NCBI RefSeq assembly: GCF_041949975.1 | Contig: NZ_JBHFQG010000010.1 | Location: 1 to 64,000 of the forward strand | Length of the DNA stretch: 64,000 bases | From: Alteribacillus sp041949975 | GTDB lineage: Bacteria > Bacillota > Bacilli > Bacillales > Marinococcaceae | Reading direction: 5' to 3' | Shown here: piece after piece, positions 24,046-32,601 of the stretch | Layout of the letters: the number at the start of each line of letters is the position of its first letter | How positions within the stretch are numbered: position 1 is the first letter of the stretch | Translations under genes and position numbers: made by a program | Notes under the pieces: model-generated | Seen by the model: the letters and a program-made list of their open reading frames with translations, nothing else | Database searches by the model: none | Told to the model about the DNA's origin: nothing

Positions 24046-25754
24046 AGGAACGTATAATGCTTATCCTTGGATTCATAGGTTTATTGGTATATCTATCACC
24101 GCTTGTTATTTTAGGGGAAGGCTCTCACGTTAGGATTCACGATAATCTTGATTCCAATGTCATATGGTACAAAACGCTGGTGGAAAGCGGGAAGATTTTT
24201 GCGGAAAATAATGCTCAGATACCTAATATGATGAATGGTTTGCCGCGGGCTGCTCTGGATTCGGAATGGAATGTATATGTTTTATTATTTTATTTGTTTG
24301 AGCCATTTACGGTTTTTACGATAAATACATTTCTCATGCGCTTTATTGCTTTTATTGGGATGTACTTACTGCTGAAAAAACATATATTCCGTAATCAAGA
24401 AGTCAGTCCTTTCATCACGGTTGGAGTGACTCTTGGGTTTTCTATTCTTCCCTTTTGGCCATTTGGAGCGCTGAGTATTGCTGGAATTCCGCTCGCTTTA
24501 TATGCCTTTTTGAATATTAGGAGCCGAGAGTCTTCTTGGAAGGACTGGCTTATTATCGTGCTGATTCCGTTTTACTCGCTTTTAGTATTATCCTTCAGCT
24601 TCTTTATCGGTTTAATGGGTGTTCTTTGGCTCACCGATTGGATTAGAAAAAGAAAAGCGAATTGGAAGATGTTCACGGCAATAATATTGATGGGTATCAT
24701 TTATCTTATGAAGCAATACAGGCTTGTAACGGGAATGTTATTTGGGCAGGATTTTACCCCGCACAGGGAAGAATTCTCTCGCGGCCATAAGAATTTTCCT
24801 GACACACTGGAATTATTTTGGGAAAATTTCACCACAGCTCATACTCATTCCGAATCCTTGCATCAGCCTATCATTTTGTACGCTGTTGTTATTGGGTTGA
24901 TCCTCTTAATAGGAAGCTGGATCAAACATCGATGGAAAAAAGATATAAACGCCTTGCACTTCACTGTTACAGAAAAATTACTTCCGTTTCTGCTCTTCCT
25001 TATTGTTATCTTTTCCTTCTGGTATTCTCTTTGGTATTGGGAAGGAATGCGTGTATTAAAAGATGCACATTCGTTGTTTAATACATTTAACTTTGGAAGA
25101 GTACACTTGCTAAATGCAGTGCTATGGTACATTATTTTTGCTATTAGTTTAGCTGTTATCAGCAAAAGAATAAGGTATGGTCACTGGCTTGTCCCTGTTC
25201 TTATTATTTGTCAGTTAGTTGTTCTGGCAAATGAACACCACGAATTAAAATATAGAAGTATTGATTATCCATCTTACGAGGAATTTTATTCAGAAGGTTT
25301 ATTTGAAGATATAAAAGACTACATTGGAGAAGATCCAAAAGACTATCGGGTAGTAAGCATTGGGATGCATCCAGCAATAGCCCAATATAACGGTATGTAT
25401 ACGCTTGATATATATGCAACCATGTACCCGCTCTCCTATAAACATCAATTTAGAGACATTATTGCAGGCGAATTGGAGAAAAATGAGTCGTTAAAAGACT
25501 ACTACGATACATGGGGCGGCAGGGTATATGTGTATCTTGACGAAATAGGAGAAAATTACCTGCTTACAAAGGATAAGGATAAGAAAATAAAAGACTTAGA
25601 TTTCGGTACCGAAGCTTTTAAAGAAATGGGCGGAGATTATATATTGTCTGCAGCTGAATTAGAAAATGCCGAGGAAAGTAATTTAGAGCTGCTAGAAGTG
25701 TTTGAGAACGAAGACTCTCCTTGGCGTATTTTCTTATATGAGCCAGCATCATAA
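24039..25754 (+). CDS. DUF6044 (YkoS-like) membrane protein, probable GT-C glycosyltransferase
   Basis: A 571-residue membrane protein with about 12 segments in residues 5-395 and an extracytoplasmic C-terminal domain. An acidic motif just after the first segment (VRIHDNLDSNVIWYK) is placed like the catalytic acidic residues of GT-C transferases. It resembles B. subtilis YkoS, whose neighbour YkoT is a GT2 enzyme. It overlaps wecE by 7 bases. As the last gene it would move the lipid-linked sugar to a wall polymer outside. The transferase role is inferred from topology and context. Confidence 0.82.
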   Translation: MLKERIMLILGFIGLLVYLSPLVILGEGSHVRIHDNLDSNVIWYKTLVESGKIFAENNAQIPNMMNGLPRAALDSEWNVYVLLFYLFEPFTVFTINTFLMRFIAFIGMYLLLKKHIFRNQEVSPFITVGVTLGFSILPFWPFGALSIAGIPLALYAFLNIRSRESSWKDWLIIVLIPFYSLLVLSFSFFIGLMGVLWLTDWIRKRKANWKMFTAIILMGIIYLMKQYRLVTGMLFGQDFTPHREEFSRGHKNFPDTLELFWENFTTAHTHSESLHQPIILYAVVIGLILLIGSWIKHRWKKDINALHFTVTEKLLPFLLFLIVIFSFWYSLWYWEGMRVLKDAHSLFNTFNFGRVHLLNAVLWYIIFAISLAVISKRIRYGHWLVPVLIICQLVVLANEHHELKYRSIDYPSYEEFYSEGLFEDIKDYIGEDPKDYRVVSIGMHPAIAQYNGMYTLDIYATMYPLSYKHQFRDIIAGELEKNESLKDYYDTWGGRVYVYLDEIGENYLLTKDKDKKIKDLDFGTEAFKEMGGDYILSAAELENAEESNLELLEVFENEDSPWRIFLYEPAS

Positions 25755-25760
25755 AGAAAA

Positions 25761-25799
25761 GAACCTCCCGTGCAGCAATAAGATTATCGCGGGAGGTTC
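25761..25799. terminator. Bidirectional terminator
   Basis: GAACCTCCCG pairs perfectly with CGGGAGGTTC. T-rich stretches follow on both strands, serving the sugar operon (plus) and the lipase gene (minus). Confidence 0.85.
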
Positions 25800-25801
25800 T
25801 A

Positions 25802-26650
25802 TTATTTACTGTCGTTCCAAAGAAACTCAGCAACGGTTTTATCCACCCCTGTATGTTCATGCAAACCGGAATGTGTTGCTTTTGAGTCATAAAATATTTC
25901 TTCTTGATAGTTGTGAGCAGGGACGATATCTTTTATTCCCAGAGCGCTTGCTTTAGATACAAGGCCATCTGACTCTTCGCCGTCATTATTAATGACCCCT
26001 GCAATTGCGAGTACGGATACTTTGTCATCAAAATTTTCTTTATTGTGGGCCATATTTTCTAATGCTTCGGAGCGGGGCTGTAAATCTACCGTAGCTGCTC
26101 CCGTATTTACATTGAAGTAACTTTTTTGATGGATGCCGGTAAAAGGACTTCCCATTACTACAAGGCGGTCTACTTCTGGATACCTCTCACCTTTATTGTG
26201 CAGAAGATAATTAGAGGCAGCTAATCCTCCCATTGAATGGCCTACTAGATTTACTTGTTTTATATCATACGTCTCATGCAATATCATCATAATATTCTGC
26301 AGCCAAACCGTTTGGTTAGCTAAACTGGCTCTATTATCTTCAAACAGCACCTGGATTAATGGGTTATTGTCATTAGTAAGCTGTCCCTCTGCTTCCACCT
26401 CTCCATCACCATTTATGTGAAATATCTTTCCTCTGGAGCCCCAGCCATTGTGTTCAATTCTCTCTAGCATAGTATTAAAGGAGCCAGGACCTCCTTTAAA
26501 TCCATGAATAAACAAGGTAGGGGTTATATCGGTGGTATTTTGAGAACTGGTTGTCTGTTCATCTGTAAAAAGAAAAGCAGTGCAAAGAATGACAAATGCC
26601 GCGATGATGAAGGTAAATATTTTTTTATTATTAAATAAGATCTTCAACAT
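25802..26650 (-). CDS. DUF915 alpha/beta hydrolase (lipase-like), membrane-anchored or secreted
   Basis: A 282-residue protein: N-terminal membrane segment (about 10-30), then an alpha/beta hydrolase with PTLFIHGFKGGPGSFN (oxyanion loop), nucleophile Ser in VNLVGHSMGGLAASNY and a C-terminal HSGLHEH with the probable catalytic His. This is the DUF915 pattern of cell-surface lipases/esterases in Firmicutes. The ATG at 26650 follows AAGGAG; the frame is open further upstream but runs antisense to mqnB and is not coding. Substrate unknown. Confidence 0.88.
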   Translation of the reverse strand: MLKILFNNKKIFTFIIAAFVILCTAFLFTDEQTTSSQNTTDITPTLFIHGFKGGPGSFNTMLERIEHNGWGSRGKIFHINGDGEVEAEGQLTNDNNPLIQVLFEDNRASLANQTVWLQNIMMILHETYDIKQVNLVGHSMGGLAASNYLLHNKGERYPEVDRLVVMGSPFTGIHQKSYFNVNTGAATVDLQPRSEALENMAHNKENFDDKVSVLAIAGVINNDGEESDGLVSKASALGIKDIVPAHNYQEEIFYDSKATHSGLHEHTGVDKTVAEFLWNDSK

Positions 26651-26814
26651 ATTGGCTCCTTCTGCGATGTTCTTACATAATTTTATCATAGTTTCACATA
26701 TTTTTACTGAGACTTTTGCATTGATTAGCAGACAAAGCATAAATTTCTTACGTTCAGTAAGGTTCATGATATGATAAAGGCAGATCTCAGAAAAAGAAAA
26801 AGGGGTACCAGCCA

Positions 26815-27462
26815 ATGACAGCAAACAAGGTTTTAATTCTAACGGCTGTAGAAGCAGAACGTGAAGCGGTGCTGCGCGGCTTACAAGACCATCCTCAATT
26901 TGATGTGATAGCAGGCGGGGTTGGTTTAGCAGAAGCAGCAGCAAGTACAGCAATTGCTCTGGCAAAGGAATCATATACAGCAGTGGTAAGTGCAGGGATT
27001 GCAGGTGGCTTTCGAGGACAAACGGACCTGGAATCCATCGTTGTGGCGAATGAAATGTGGGGAGCTGACTTAGGTGCAGAAACAAGTAAAGGATTTCAGA
27101 GTATAGATGCGTTGGGATTAGGAAGCTCTCGTTATGACTGTGAACCGCTTCTTACCGAAAAGCTAAATACATATATATCCAAGATAGGTCTAAGTACTCA
27201 AACAGGCCCGATTTTAACAACGGTTACTGTTACTGGAACATTTGGTACAGCTGAAGATTTGGCAGGACGCATACCCGGGGCAAAAGCTGAAGCAATGGAA
27301 GGCTTTGGGGTGGCTGCTGCTGCTAAAAAAATTGGTGTTCCAGCTTTTGAAATACGGGCTATTTCAAATTTTGTTGGTCCTCGGGATAGGGAAAATTGGA
27401 AAATAAAAGGTTCGCTTGCCGCGCTGGAGCAGGCAAGTAAAGCTTTACAGGAGGTTTTTTAA
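26815..27462 (+). CDS. mqnB: Futalosine hydrolase MqnB
   Basis: A 215-residue nucleosidase of the purine phosphorylase/MTAN fold: ILTAVEAEREAVLRGL, GVGLAEAAAS, VSAGIAGGFRG, GTAEDLAGRIPGAKAEAMEGFG and FEIRAISNFVGPRD. It removes hypoxanthine from futalosine (or adenine from its amino form) in the alternative menaquinone pathway. Its stop codon is followed directly by mqnD, which confirms the pathway. Classic B. subtilis uses the MenFDHEBC route instead; the futalosine route is found in some alkaliphilic and halophilic bacilli. Confidence 0.93.
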   Translation: MTANKVLILTAVEAEREAVLRGLQDHPQFDVIAGGVGLAEAAASTAIALAKESYTAVVSAGIAGGFRGQTDLESIVVANEMWGADLGAETSKGFQSIDALGLGSSRYDCEPLLTEKLNTYISKIGLSTQTGPILTTVTVTGTFGTAEDLAGRIPGAKAEAMEGFGVAAAAKKIGVPAFEIRAISNFVGPRDRENWKIKGSLAALEQASKALQEVF

Positions 27463-28302
27463 ATGAATATTGCTTTTTCGCCATGTCCTAACGACACTTT
27501 CGTATTTCATGCCCTTGTACACGGATTGATTTCCGATACTCCTTCGTTTAATGTTACGTACGCAGATATTGATAAAACAAATTATTGGGCTGCCAACAGA
27601 CAAGGACCGGAAGTTATGAAAATATCCTATGCGGCGCTGCCCTGGGTGCTCGATGATTATCGTCTTATTCCTTGTGGAGGAGCGTTAGGCAGAGGGTGCG
27701 GACCGCTTGTTTTGACAGCTGATAAGTCAGAATCACCATCAACGATTGCTGGAAAAACAGTGGCGGTCCCAAGTGATCGCTCGACAGCTTACATCCTTTT
27801 CCGGCTTTGGACTGCTCAAAACATCCCTGAAGATATCGGTGACATTCGTATAATGCCTTTTGATGAAATTATGCCTGCTGTTCAAAATCGTGAAGTGGAT
27901 GCAGGTTTAGTAATCCATGAGGCGAGGTTCACTTATCCATCCTATGGACTTCATATGCTTCAAGATCTAGGGGAATGGTGGGAAGAAGACACAGGACTTC
28001 CAATCCCCCTAGGCGCAATTATTGCCAAAAGATCAAATAGCATGAACCATAAAAAGCTTACAGAATGGATTCGTGCATCGGTGGAGTATGCCTGGGAGAA
28101 TCCAGCAGCGTCTCGAGAATATGTCCTTGAACATGCTCAAGAGATGTCTCCGGATGTTGCTGAGTCTCACATTGAATTGTACGTTAATGAATTTACAAGA
28201 GACCTTGGTAGGGACGGATATGCAGCTATTGAATCACTGCTCGGGCGCGCAGCAGAGGCAGGACTTGTTCCTTCCTTTAATTTAGAAGCATTAAAAAAAT
28301 AA
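27463..28302 (+). CDS. mqnD: 1,4-dihydroxy-6-naphthoate synthase MqnD
   Basis: A 279-residue protein with the periplasmic-binding-protein-like fold of MqnA/MqnD. The N-terminal FSPCPNDTFVFHALVHG is diagnostic of MqnD, as are GRGCGPLV, VPSDRSTAYILFRLW and DAGLVIHEARFTY with the active-site His. It converts cyclic dehypoxanthine futalosine to 1,4-dihydroxy-6-naphthoate. AGGAGG lies within the end of mqnB, so the two are translationally coupled. The other mqn genes are not in the window. Confidence 0.94.
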   Translation: MNIAFSPCPNDTFVFHALVHGLISDTPSFNVTYADIDKTNYWAANRQGPEVMKISYAALPWVLDDYRLIPCGGALGRGCGPLVLTADKSESPSTIAGKTVAVPSDRSTAYILFRLWTAQNIPEDIGDIRIMPFDEIMPAVQNREVDAGLVIHEARFTYPSYGLHMLQDLGEWWEEDTGLPIPLGAIIAKRSNSMNHKKLTEWIRASVEYAWENPAASREYVLEHAQEMSPDVAESHIELYVNEFTRDLGRDGYAAIESLLGRAAEAGLVPSFNLEALKK

Positions 28303-28312
28303 TAGTTTCTAC

Positions 28313-28351
28313 GGTTCCTTTTTTCAGAAAAGAAAAAGGAGCCATTTTTTT
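28313..28351 (+). terminator. Terminator after mqnD
   Basis: GGTTCCTTTTT pairs with AAAAAGGAGCC (one mismatch) and is followed by eight T's. Confidence 0.8.
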
Positions 28352-28363
28352 AAGGTTAACCGG

Positions 28364-28600
28364 TTCGATTTTGGGTATACATACACTATCAACCCGCGTT
28401 TTGGAGGAAACTATGCCCTTTCTCATGCAGCCGGAGTAAATATCCCCGCAGCTTATATAGCTTTAGCGCGAGGTAAAGAGTTAAAAGAAGAATGGTTGGA
28501 TGATGATGCTGATGTGGAACTTGCCCGGCATGATACAGTAGTGAGAATTAATAAAGAAAAAGTAGAGGATGCTCTTAGAGAAAAATCGGAATCTAGATAA
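28364..28600 (+). pseudogene. ATP-grasp enzyme, C-terminal fragment
   Basis: An open stretch without a start encodes YTINPRFGGNYALSHAAGVN followed by IPAAYIALARGKEL and a charged tail ending at TAA 28598-28600. INPRFGG with SHAAGVN is the metal-binding end of ATP-grasp ligases of the carbamoyl-phosphate-synthase-like type. The N-terminal three quarters are missing; the fragment begins right after the mqnD terminator. I cannot tell which ligase it was. Confidence 0.65.
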
Positions 28601-28719
28601 AAACCGCATTCTCATGTTTATATATGTGGGGAGCCGGTAAAAGTTTTTAGAATACGAGAGAAAGGATTAGTAAGACAAGGATCGCTCGTATTAGCAGTCA
28701 TTCTGTAAGGAGGATACTT

Positions 28720-29819
28720 ATGAGCGATACGGAAAAGCTATTAAAAGATTTAATAAAAATTGACAGCTCAACGATGGAAGGAGCTAACCAGGCGGTCGCG
28801 TTTTGTGAAAATAGGTTAACAGAACGCGGCCTTCCTGTAAAAAAGTTAGAAAACAACGGGTTTCATATGTTAGTGAGCGAAATAGGAAGCGGAGAAAAAA
28901 CGGTGGTTTTAAATGGCCACGTAGACGTTGTAAAGGGAAACAAAGAACAATTTTCTCCCTACATTAAAGAACGAAAAATGTATGGCCGCGGTTCTGCAGA
29001 TATGAAAGCAGGTGTCGCGCTATGATGCAAGTAATGGCTGCTCACGCATACAAGCAGGACCTCAACTCAAAGATTCAATTACAAATAGTTTCCGATGAAG
29101 AAACTGGCGGTTTAAACGGCACAAAGTTTTTAACGGAACAAGGTTATTTAGGAGATTTTGTGATTTGTGGTGAACCGACTGAGCTGGGTATTGGGGTTCA
29201 ATCAAAGGGTGTAATGCAGCTTGTTATTGAAACCATAGGGAAACCAGCTCATGGAAGCAGGCCATGGAAGGTCAAAATGCAATTAAAAAGGCATATCAGC
29301 TATATGAAGAAATTCTTAAACTTCCGTTTGCATCAGAAACGGATCCGCCGACGTATAATAACCCTTCAATCAATCTGGCAAAATTAGAAGGGGGAACCGT
29401 ATACAATAAAGTGCCGGAAAGTTGTAATATGGCAATTGATATTCGATATTTACCAAAACAATCGGCAGATGAAATTTTGCAACAGATTAGAGAAGCTGCA
29501 GATGCAAAAATAGATGTTCATATTATTATTAATCCTGTAAAAACAAAAGCAGATAACCCTTATAGAAGCATTGGCTGCTTCCGTAAAGCAAAAGACACAG
29601 TTAGAGCGAGCAAACATCTTTGGTCAGCACGGATCATCAGACGGTTAGTTTTTTACCAAACACCATAAACCTGCTGTAGAGTTCGGACCATTTGGCCATA
29701 ACTGGCATGGTGACAATGAATTAGTTTATTTGGATACGGTACTTGCTTATCAGAATATCTTGCAGGATTTTGTTTTAGAGTTCGCCAATATAGAAGAGAA
29801 AGCAGTTCAAAATAAATAA
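28720..29819 (+). pseudogene. M20 peptidase/deacetylase (ArgE/DapE family), multiple frameshifts
   Basis: Ribosome site AAGGAGG and ATG at 28720 lead into VVLNGHVDVV and GRGSADMKAGVAL (zinc ligands His and Asp). The frame then breaks at about 29020 (one base short at CTATGATG), resumes as IVSDEETGG and CGEPTELGIGVQSKG, breaks again at about 29272 (CCATGGAAGG, one G short), resumes as NNPSINLAKLEGGTVYNKVP, and breaks at least twice more near 29565 and 29640 before PAVEFGPFGHNWHGDNELVY. All parts of a roughly 370-residue enzyme are there in order. The pattern of single-base losses shows recent decay (or poor sequence quality). Confidence 0.85.
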
Positions 29820-29836
29820 TACACTTCTATACAATG

Positions 29837-29871
29837 GCTGATGGGCTATATGATGCTCATCAGCTTTTTTT
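29837..29871 (+). terminator. Terminator after the M20 pseudogene
   Basis: GCTGATG pairs with CATCAGC and is followed by seven T's. Confidence 0.8.
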
Positions 29872-29875
29872 AGGA

Positions 29876-30067
29876 AGGAACGGCTCTGCTGAAGGGGGAG
29901 AAAGTGCTGAATCAAAAGGGGAGAGCTGGAGAGTAAGCAGAAGAGCTGAATGAAAGGGAAGAAGAGGTGAATCAAGGAAGAGAGAACTGAAATAAGGGAG
30001 AGCAGAGCCGGATCAGAGGGAAAAGCTGAAAATGAAGGCAGAAGAGCTGAATCGAAGGGAAGGAAGT
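29876..30067. repeat. Degenerate tandem repeat, unit about AGAGCTGAATCAAAGGGAAG
   Basis: About eight imperfect, purine-rich units of roughly 20-25 bases with the core GCTGAAT or a variant. The same family, in reverse complement (GATTCAGCTCTT), fills 34890-35120. No frame is conserved and there are no unique spacers. Confidence 0.7.
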
Positions 30068-30146
30068 AAAGTTAGCATAAATCGTGGACATGCGAAATTG
30101 ATCCATGTTTTAATCCTTCTAAACCCTAAAAAAGGACGGATCATCC

Positions 30147-30461
30147 ATGTCAAAAGAAAAAGGGACCAAAAACCATTCTAAAGAGTTTCGAGAGTTTGTC
30201 GCGAAACAAGTCATTCAGGACGGGCGTAAGATCACGGAGATGGCCCAGACATTAAATATTCCTTACGGTACGATTAAAAATTGGGTGCAGGGGATGCGAA
30301 AAGAATATCGAAAAGCGGAAAACGATCGTCAGGAACAGCTGTTAACCGCCTCTGAATACAAGCAGCTTTATGAAAAAGAGCGACAAGAGAAATTAGAGCT
30401 GCAGGAAGAGAATGACATCATAAAAAAGGCGATGCACATCTTCACGCAAGATCAGAAGTAA
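30147..30461 (+). CDS. IS3 OrfA, helix-turn-helix protein
   Basis: A 104-residue protein: HTH_8/IS3-type DNA-binding domain (SKEFREFVAKQVIQDG, ITEMAQTLNIPYGTIKNWV) and a C-terminal leucine-zipper-like helix (LYEKERQEKLELQEENDIIKKAM). It binds the element's ends. The slip site A6G falls at the codons for IKKA, at the usual place for OrfAB fusion. Confidence 0.9.
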   Translation: MSKEKGTKNHSKEFREFVAKQVIQDGRKITEMAQTLNIPYGTIKNWVQGMRKEYRKAENDRQEQLLTASEYKQLYEKERQEKLELQEENDIIKKAMHIFTQDQK

Positions 30462-31190
30462 AGTTCCAATTCATTCATGATCATCGTCATGAGCACACCA
30501 TTGTGAAGATGTGCCAGGTCCTCGGTGTGTCTAAATCGGGCTATTATACCTTCGTTAAGCGGTTCAGTCGGGAAGAAACAGAGCGCGAAGCTTTCAACCG
30601 TCATGTGGATGAGCGTATCCTGTTTCACTATCATGACAATCTCGGGTGTTATGGCAGCCCCCGCATTCATAACGAATTAGTGAAGGAGAATATTCCCGTC
30701 TCAGAACGGAAAGTATCTATGCGTATGAAAGAGCTTGATATACGAGCCCGGCCATCCAGCCTGTTTGTGTCCACCACCGACTCGGATCATGACCAGCCAA
30801 TCTATGAAAATCACCTGAACCGCCATTTCCAGCCGGAAGCTCCGAATCAGGCATGGGCCACAGATATTACGTATATTCACACCGGGGAAGTCAGTATACG
30901 TCCAGGGCGTATGTGGAAGCGTTGGAGGAGCAACAGGCGATCATTAGTATGAGCCGCAAAGGAACGCCTTATGACAACGCCTGTGTCGAAAGTTTTTTCG
31001 CTTCTCTCAAGAAAGAATACGTGTATCAGCACGTGTTTGAAACGAAGGCGGATGCCATTGCTGCCATTACGTTTTATGTCCAAATTTTATAACCAGAAAA
31101 GGAGCCATTCTACCCTGGGATATATCTCCCCGACAGAGAAGGAAAAACTCTATCAAAAGAAACAGGGGACAAGGCGTAAAGTGCATCATG
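30428..31190 (+). pseudogene. IS3 OrfB transposase with internal deletion and frameshift
   Basis: In the -1 frame relative to OrfA the sequence gives KFQFIHDHRHEHTIVKMCQV, GVSKSGYYTF, YGSPRIHNEL and WATDITYIHTGE (first catalytic Asp). It then jumps directly to GSQYTSRAYVEAL in another frame: about 50 residues, including the second Asp, are deleted at about 30893. DNACVESFFASLKKEY (catalytic Glu region) follows, then a one-base loss at about 31085 before YNQKRSHSTLGYISP. The transposase is inactive. Confidence 0.88.
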
Positions 31191-31359
31191 AACTTCGGCG
31201 TAAGAGGAAGGGGGCGAGGTTTGATTCGTTCCCCTTATGCGGAGATATCCAGGCGACTCGAAGGAGGTCGCGCGGAAGAAAAGAAATGGCTCAATTTCAA
31301 GCCAAATCGTGTCCATTTTATTGACAGAACTCCAGTTTTTTCATACCAAGGGATTGGAA

Positions 31360-31539
31360 CTATGCTTTAATCCAGTAGGCTGCTTCATTCTCAGATGGGG
31401 ATGGAGGAAACTGATCTCCTTCATTCACTTCAATGGTAGTATTGTCCTGGCGCGCACTGCTGCCATTCACCAGTTTATCTACTTTATAATTGCCGCTTTC
31501 TGGTTCTTTTTCTCCTGTTTTAAATTGTTTGTTTGCCAT
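31360..31539 (-). CDS. yjzC: YjzC-family small protein
   Basis: A 59-residue protein on the minus strand starting ATG at 31539: KQFKTGEKEPESGNY at the N-terminus, GDQFPPSPSENEAAYWIK at the end. This fits the YjzC-like family of small, conserved bacillus proteins of unknown function (pattern FKPGxKAPxxGxY...GDRFP). The ribosome site is weak. It lies 44 bases from the end of the IS3 element and transcribes toward it. Confidence 0.65.
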   Translation of the reverse strand: MANKQFKTGEKEPESGNYKVDKLVNGSSARQDNTTIEVNEGDQFPPSPSENEAAYWIKA

Positions 31540-31726
31540 AATAGAAAACTAGCCGCTTGGGATTCTTGCAGGTCTTTGCGTATACTGGATACAGTGTATA
31601 AGAAATTAGCTAGAAATGGGTAGCTCTTTTTTTAAAGAACATTTTTTGAGTAGAAAAATTTAAGAAACAGTAGTTGTGTGGTAAGAAGTAAAATATAGGG
31701 TGTTTTTAGCGGGTGCCCCTAATGTA

Positions 31727-31780
31727 TTCCGAGCGCCAACAGTAATTAGATTCGTTTACGCTAGCGATTACTGTTGGCGT
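31727..31780. terminator. Long hairpin at the 3' end of the KGG gene
   Basis: CGCCAACAGTAATTA pairs with GATTACTGTTGGCG (one mismatch) around 16 bases. The T-run (CGTTTTTTG) is on the plus-strand side, so it works as a terminator for plus transcription, while on the minus strand its arm codes for the end of the KGG protein. Confidence 0.6.
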
Positions 31781-31973
31781 TTTTTGAATTGGAAGTTCGG
31801 CCTCCCTTTTGACCAATTTCTTTATAATGCTCCTGGCCATATTTTTTACTCGTTGTTTCTCCACCTTTTTGGCCAATTTCCTCAAAATGTTCTTGACTGT
31901 ACTCTTCGCTTGTTGTCTGTCCTCCGCGTTTACCTGCTTCTTCTCTGCTCATTTTGTTTTGTTTTTCCGCCAT
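31761..31973 (-). CDS. KGG-repeat stress protein (GsiB-like)
   Basis: A 70-residue hydrophilic protein with three KGG-type repeats: REEAGKRGGQTTSEEYSQEH, FEEIGQKGGETTSKKYGQEH and YKEIGQKGGRTSNSKN. GsiB and related hydrophilins of bacilli carry the same repeat and are made in general (sigma-B) stress and desiccation. The ATG at 31973 follows GGAGGTTAGGAG; a GTG further upstream (32018) is less likely. The last eight codons and the stop lie inside a long hairpin (31727-31775). Confidence 0.85.
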   Translation of the reverse strand: MAEKQNKMSREEAGKRGGQTTSEEYSQEHFEEIGQKGGETTSKKYGQEHYKEIGQKGGRTSNSKNANSNR

Positions 31974-32152
31974 ATAGCTCCTAACCTCCTTTCTGTCGTT
32001 TCTATGAAGCTTTACCACCTTCCTTCCTCCATCAAACCTGTAATTCTCTTAATAACTTCCTATTTAACCGAATTGTAAACGTTAGAAACTCGTATTTTAC
32101 TGTTTCTAACAAGGAAAAAGGGGGAAACAGACCCATAGAAAGGAGGGAAGGC

Positions 32153-32482
32153 ATGTTATCTGCTGATCGAACCAATATCCCTAAGTATGCACGGTCATTT
32201 TGGCTGCAAAACGAAAACCTTCCAACTTTTCCACCTTTACAAGAGGGTATGGCTGTACATGTCACTATCATTGGAGGTGGCGCTGCAGGAATAACAACGG
32301 CATATTTGCTGGCAAATGATAACCATGAACGAGGAAGAGGACGAAATGAGGATTCACCCGAACAACAAATAAAAAGGGATAAGAAAGATAAAAACTTAGA
32401 CCTGCAGAGTCAGGTCGGTGATAACCTTTCGAGTAAAGAAAGTGAAAAAATCAGGATGATTTCACAAGTGTTTTCTCATTAA
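32153..32482 (+). pseudogene. FAD-dependent oxidoreductase (YhfW-like), N-terminal fragment joined to foreign sequence
   Basis: AAGGAGG and ATG at 32153 start a frame giving ARSFWLQNENLPTFPPLQEG and the dinucleotide-binding VTIIGGGAAGITTAYLLA, the start of YhfW-type DAO/Rieske oxidoreductases (about 510 residues). After LLAND the sequence is unrelated, very hydrophilic (QQIKRDKKDKNLDLQSQ) and ends at residue 109. Only the first Rossmann loop is left, so a working flavoprotein is impossible. The origin of the tail is unknown. Confidence 0.7.
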
Positions 32483-32601
32483 AAAATATTTTTGCGGCCT
32501 ATCCCTTCTAGGAAAGAAAGCTGATATAATTTATTATAGAATTTAGCTTTTTTCATTCTGCTATAGCGAGGATGAAATAAATAGATGATGTGTGGTGGAT
32601 T

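Larger units (their letters stand above)
30085..31315 (+). mobile_element. IS3-family (IS150 group) insertion sequence, defective copy
   Basis: Ends read TGGACATG (30085) and, in reverse complement, TGGACACG (31315), imperfect terminal repeats usual for IS3. It carries orfA and a damaged orfB. The orfA frame contains A_AAA_AAG at 30422-30428, the classic -1 slip site that would fuse OrfA to OrfB. OrfB has an internal deletion near 30890 and a frameshift near 31085, so this copy cannot move by itself. It lies beside the tandem repeat at 29876. Confidence 0.85.

Noticed and set aside
26650..27085. Upstream extension of the DUF915 lipase frame on the minus strand (145 codons)
   Set aside because: It runs antisense through the well-supported mqnB start, has no ribosome site, and the ATG at 26650 has AAGGAG and a normal signal segment.
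29876..30067. CRISPR-like array
   Set aside because: Units are degenerate and contiguous, with no constant repeat separated by unique spacers, and no cas genes are near.
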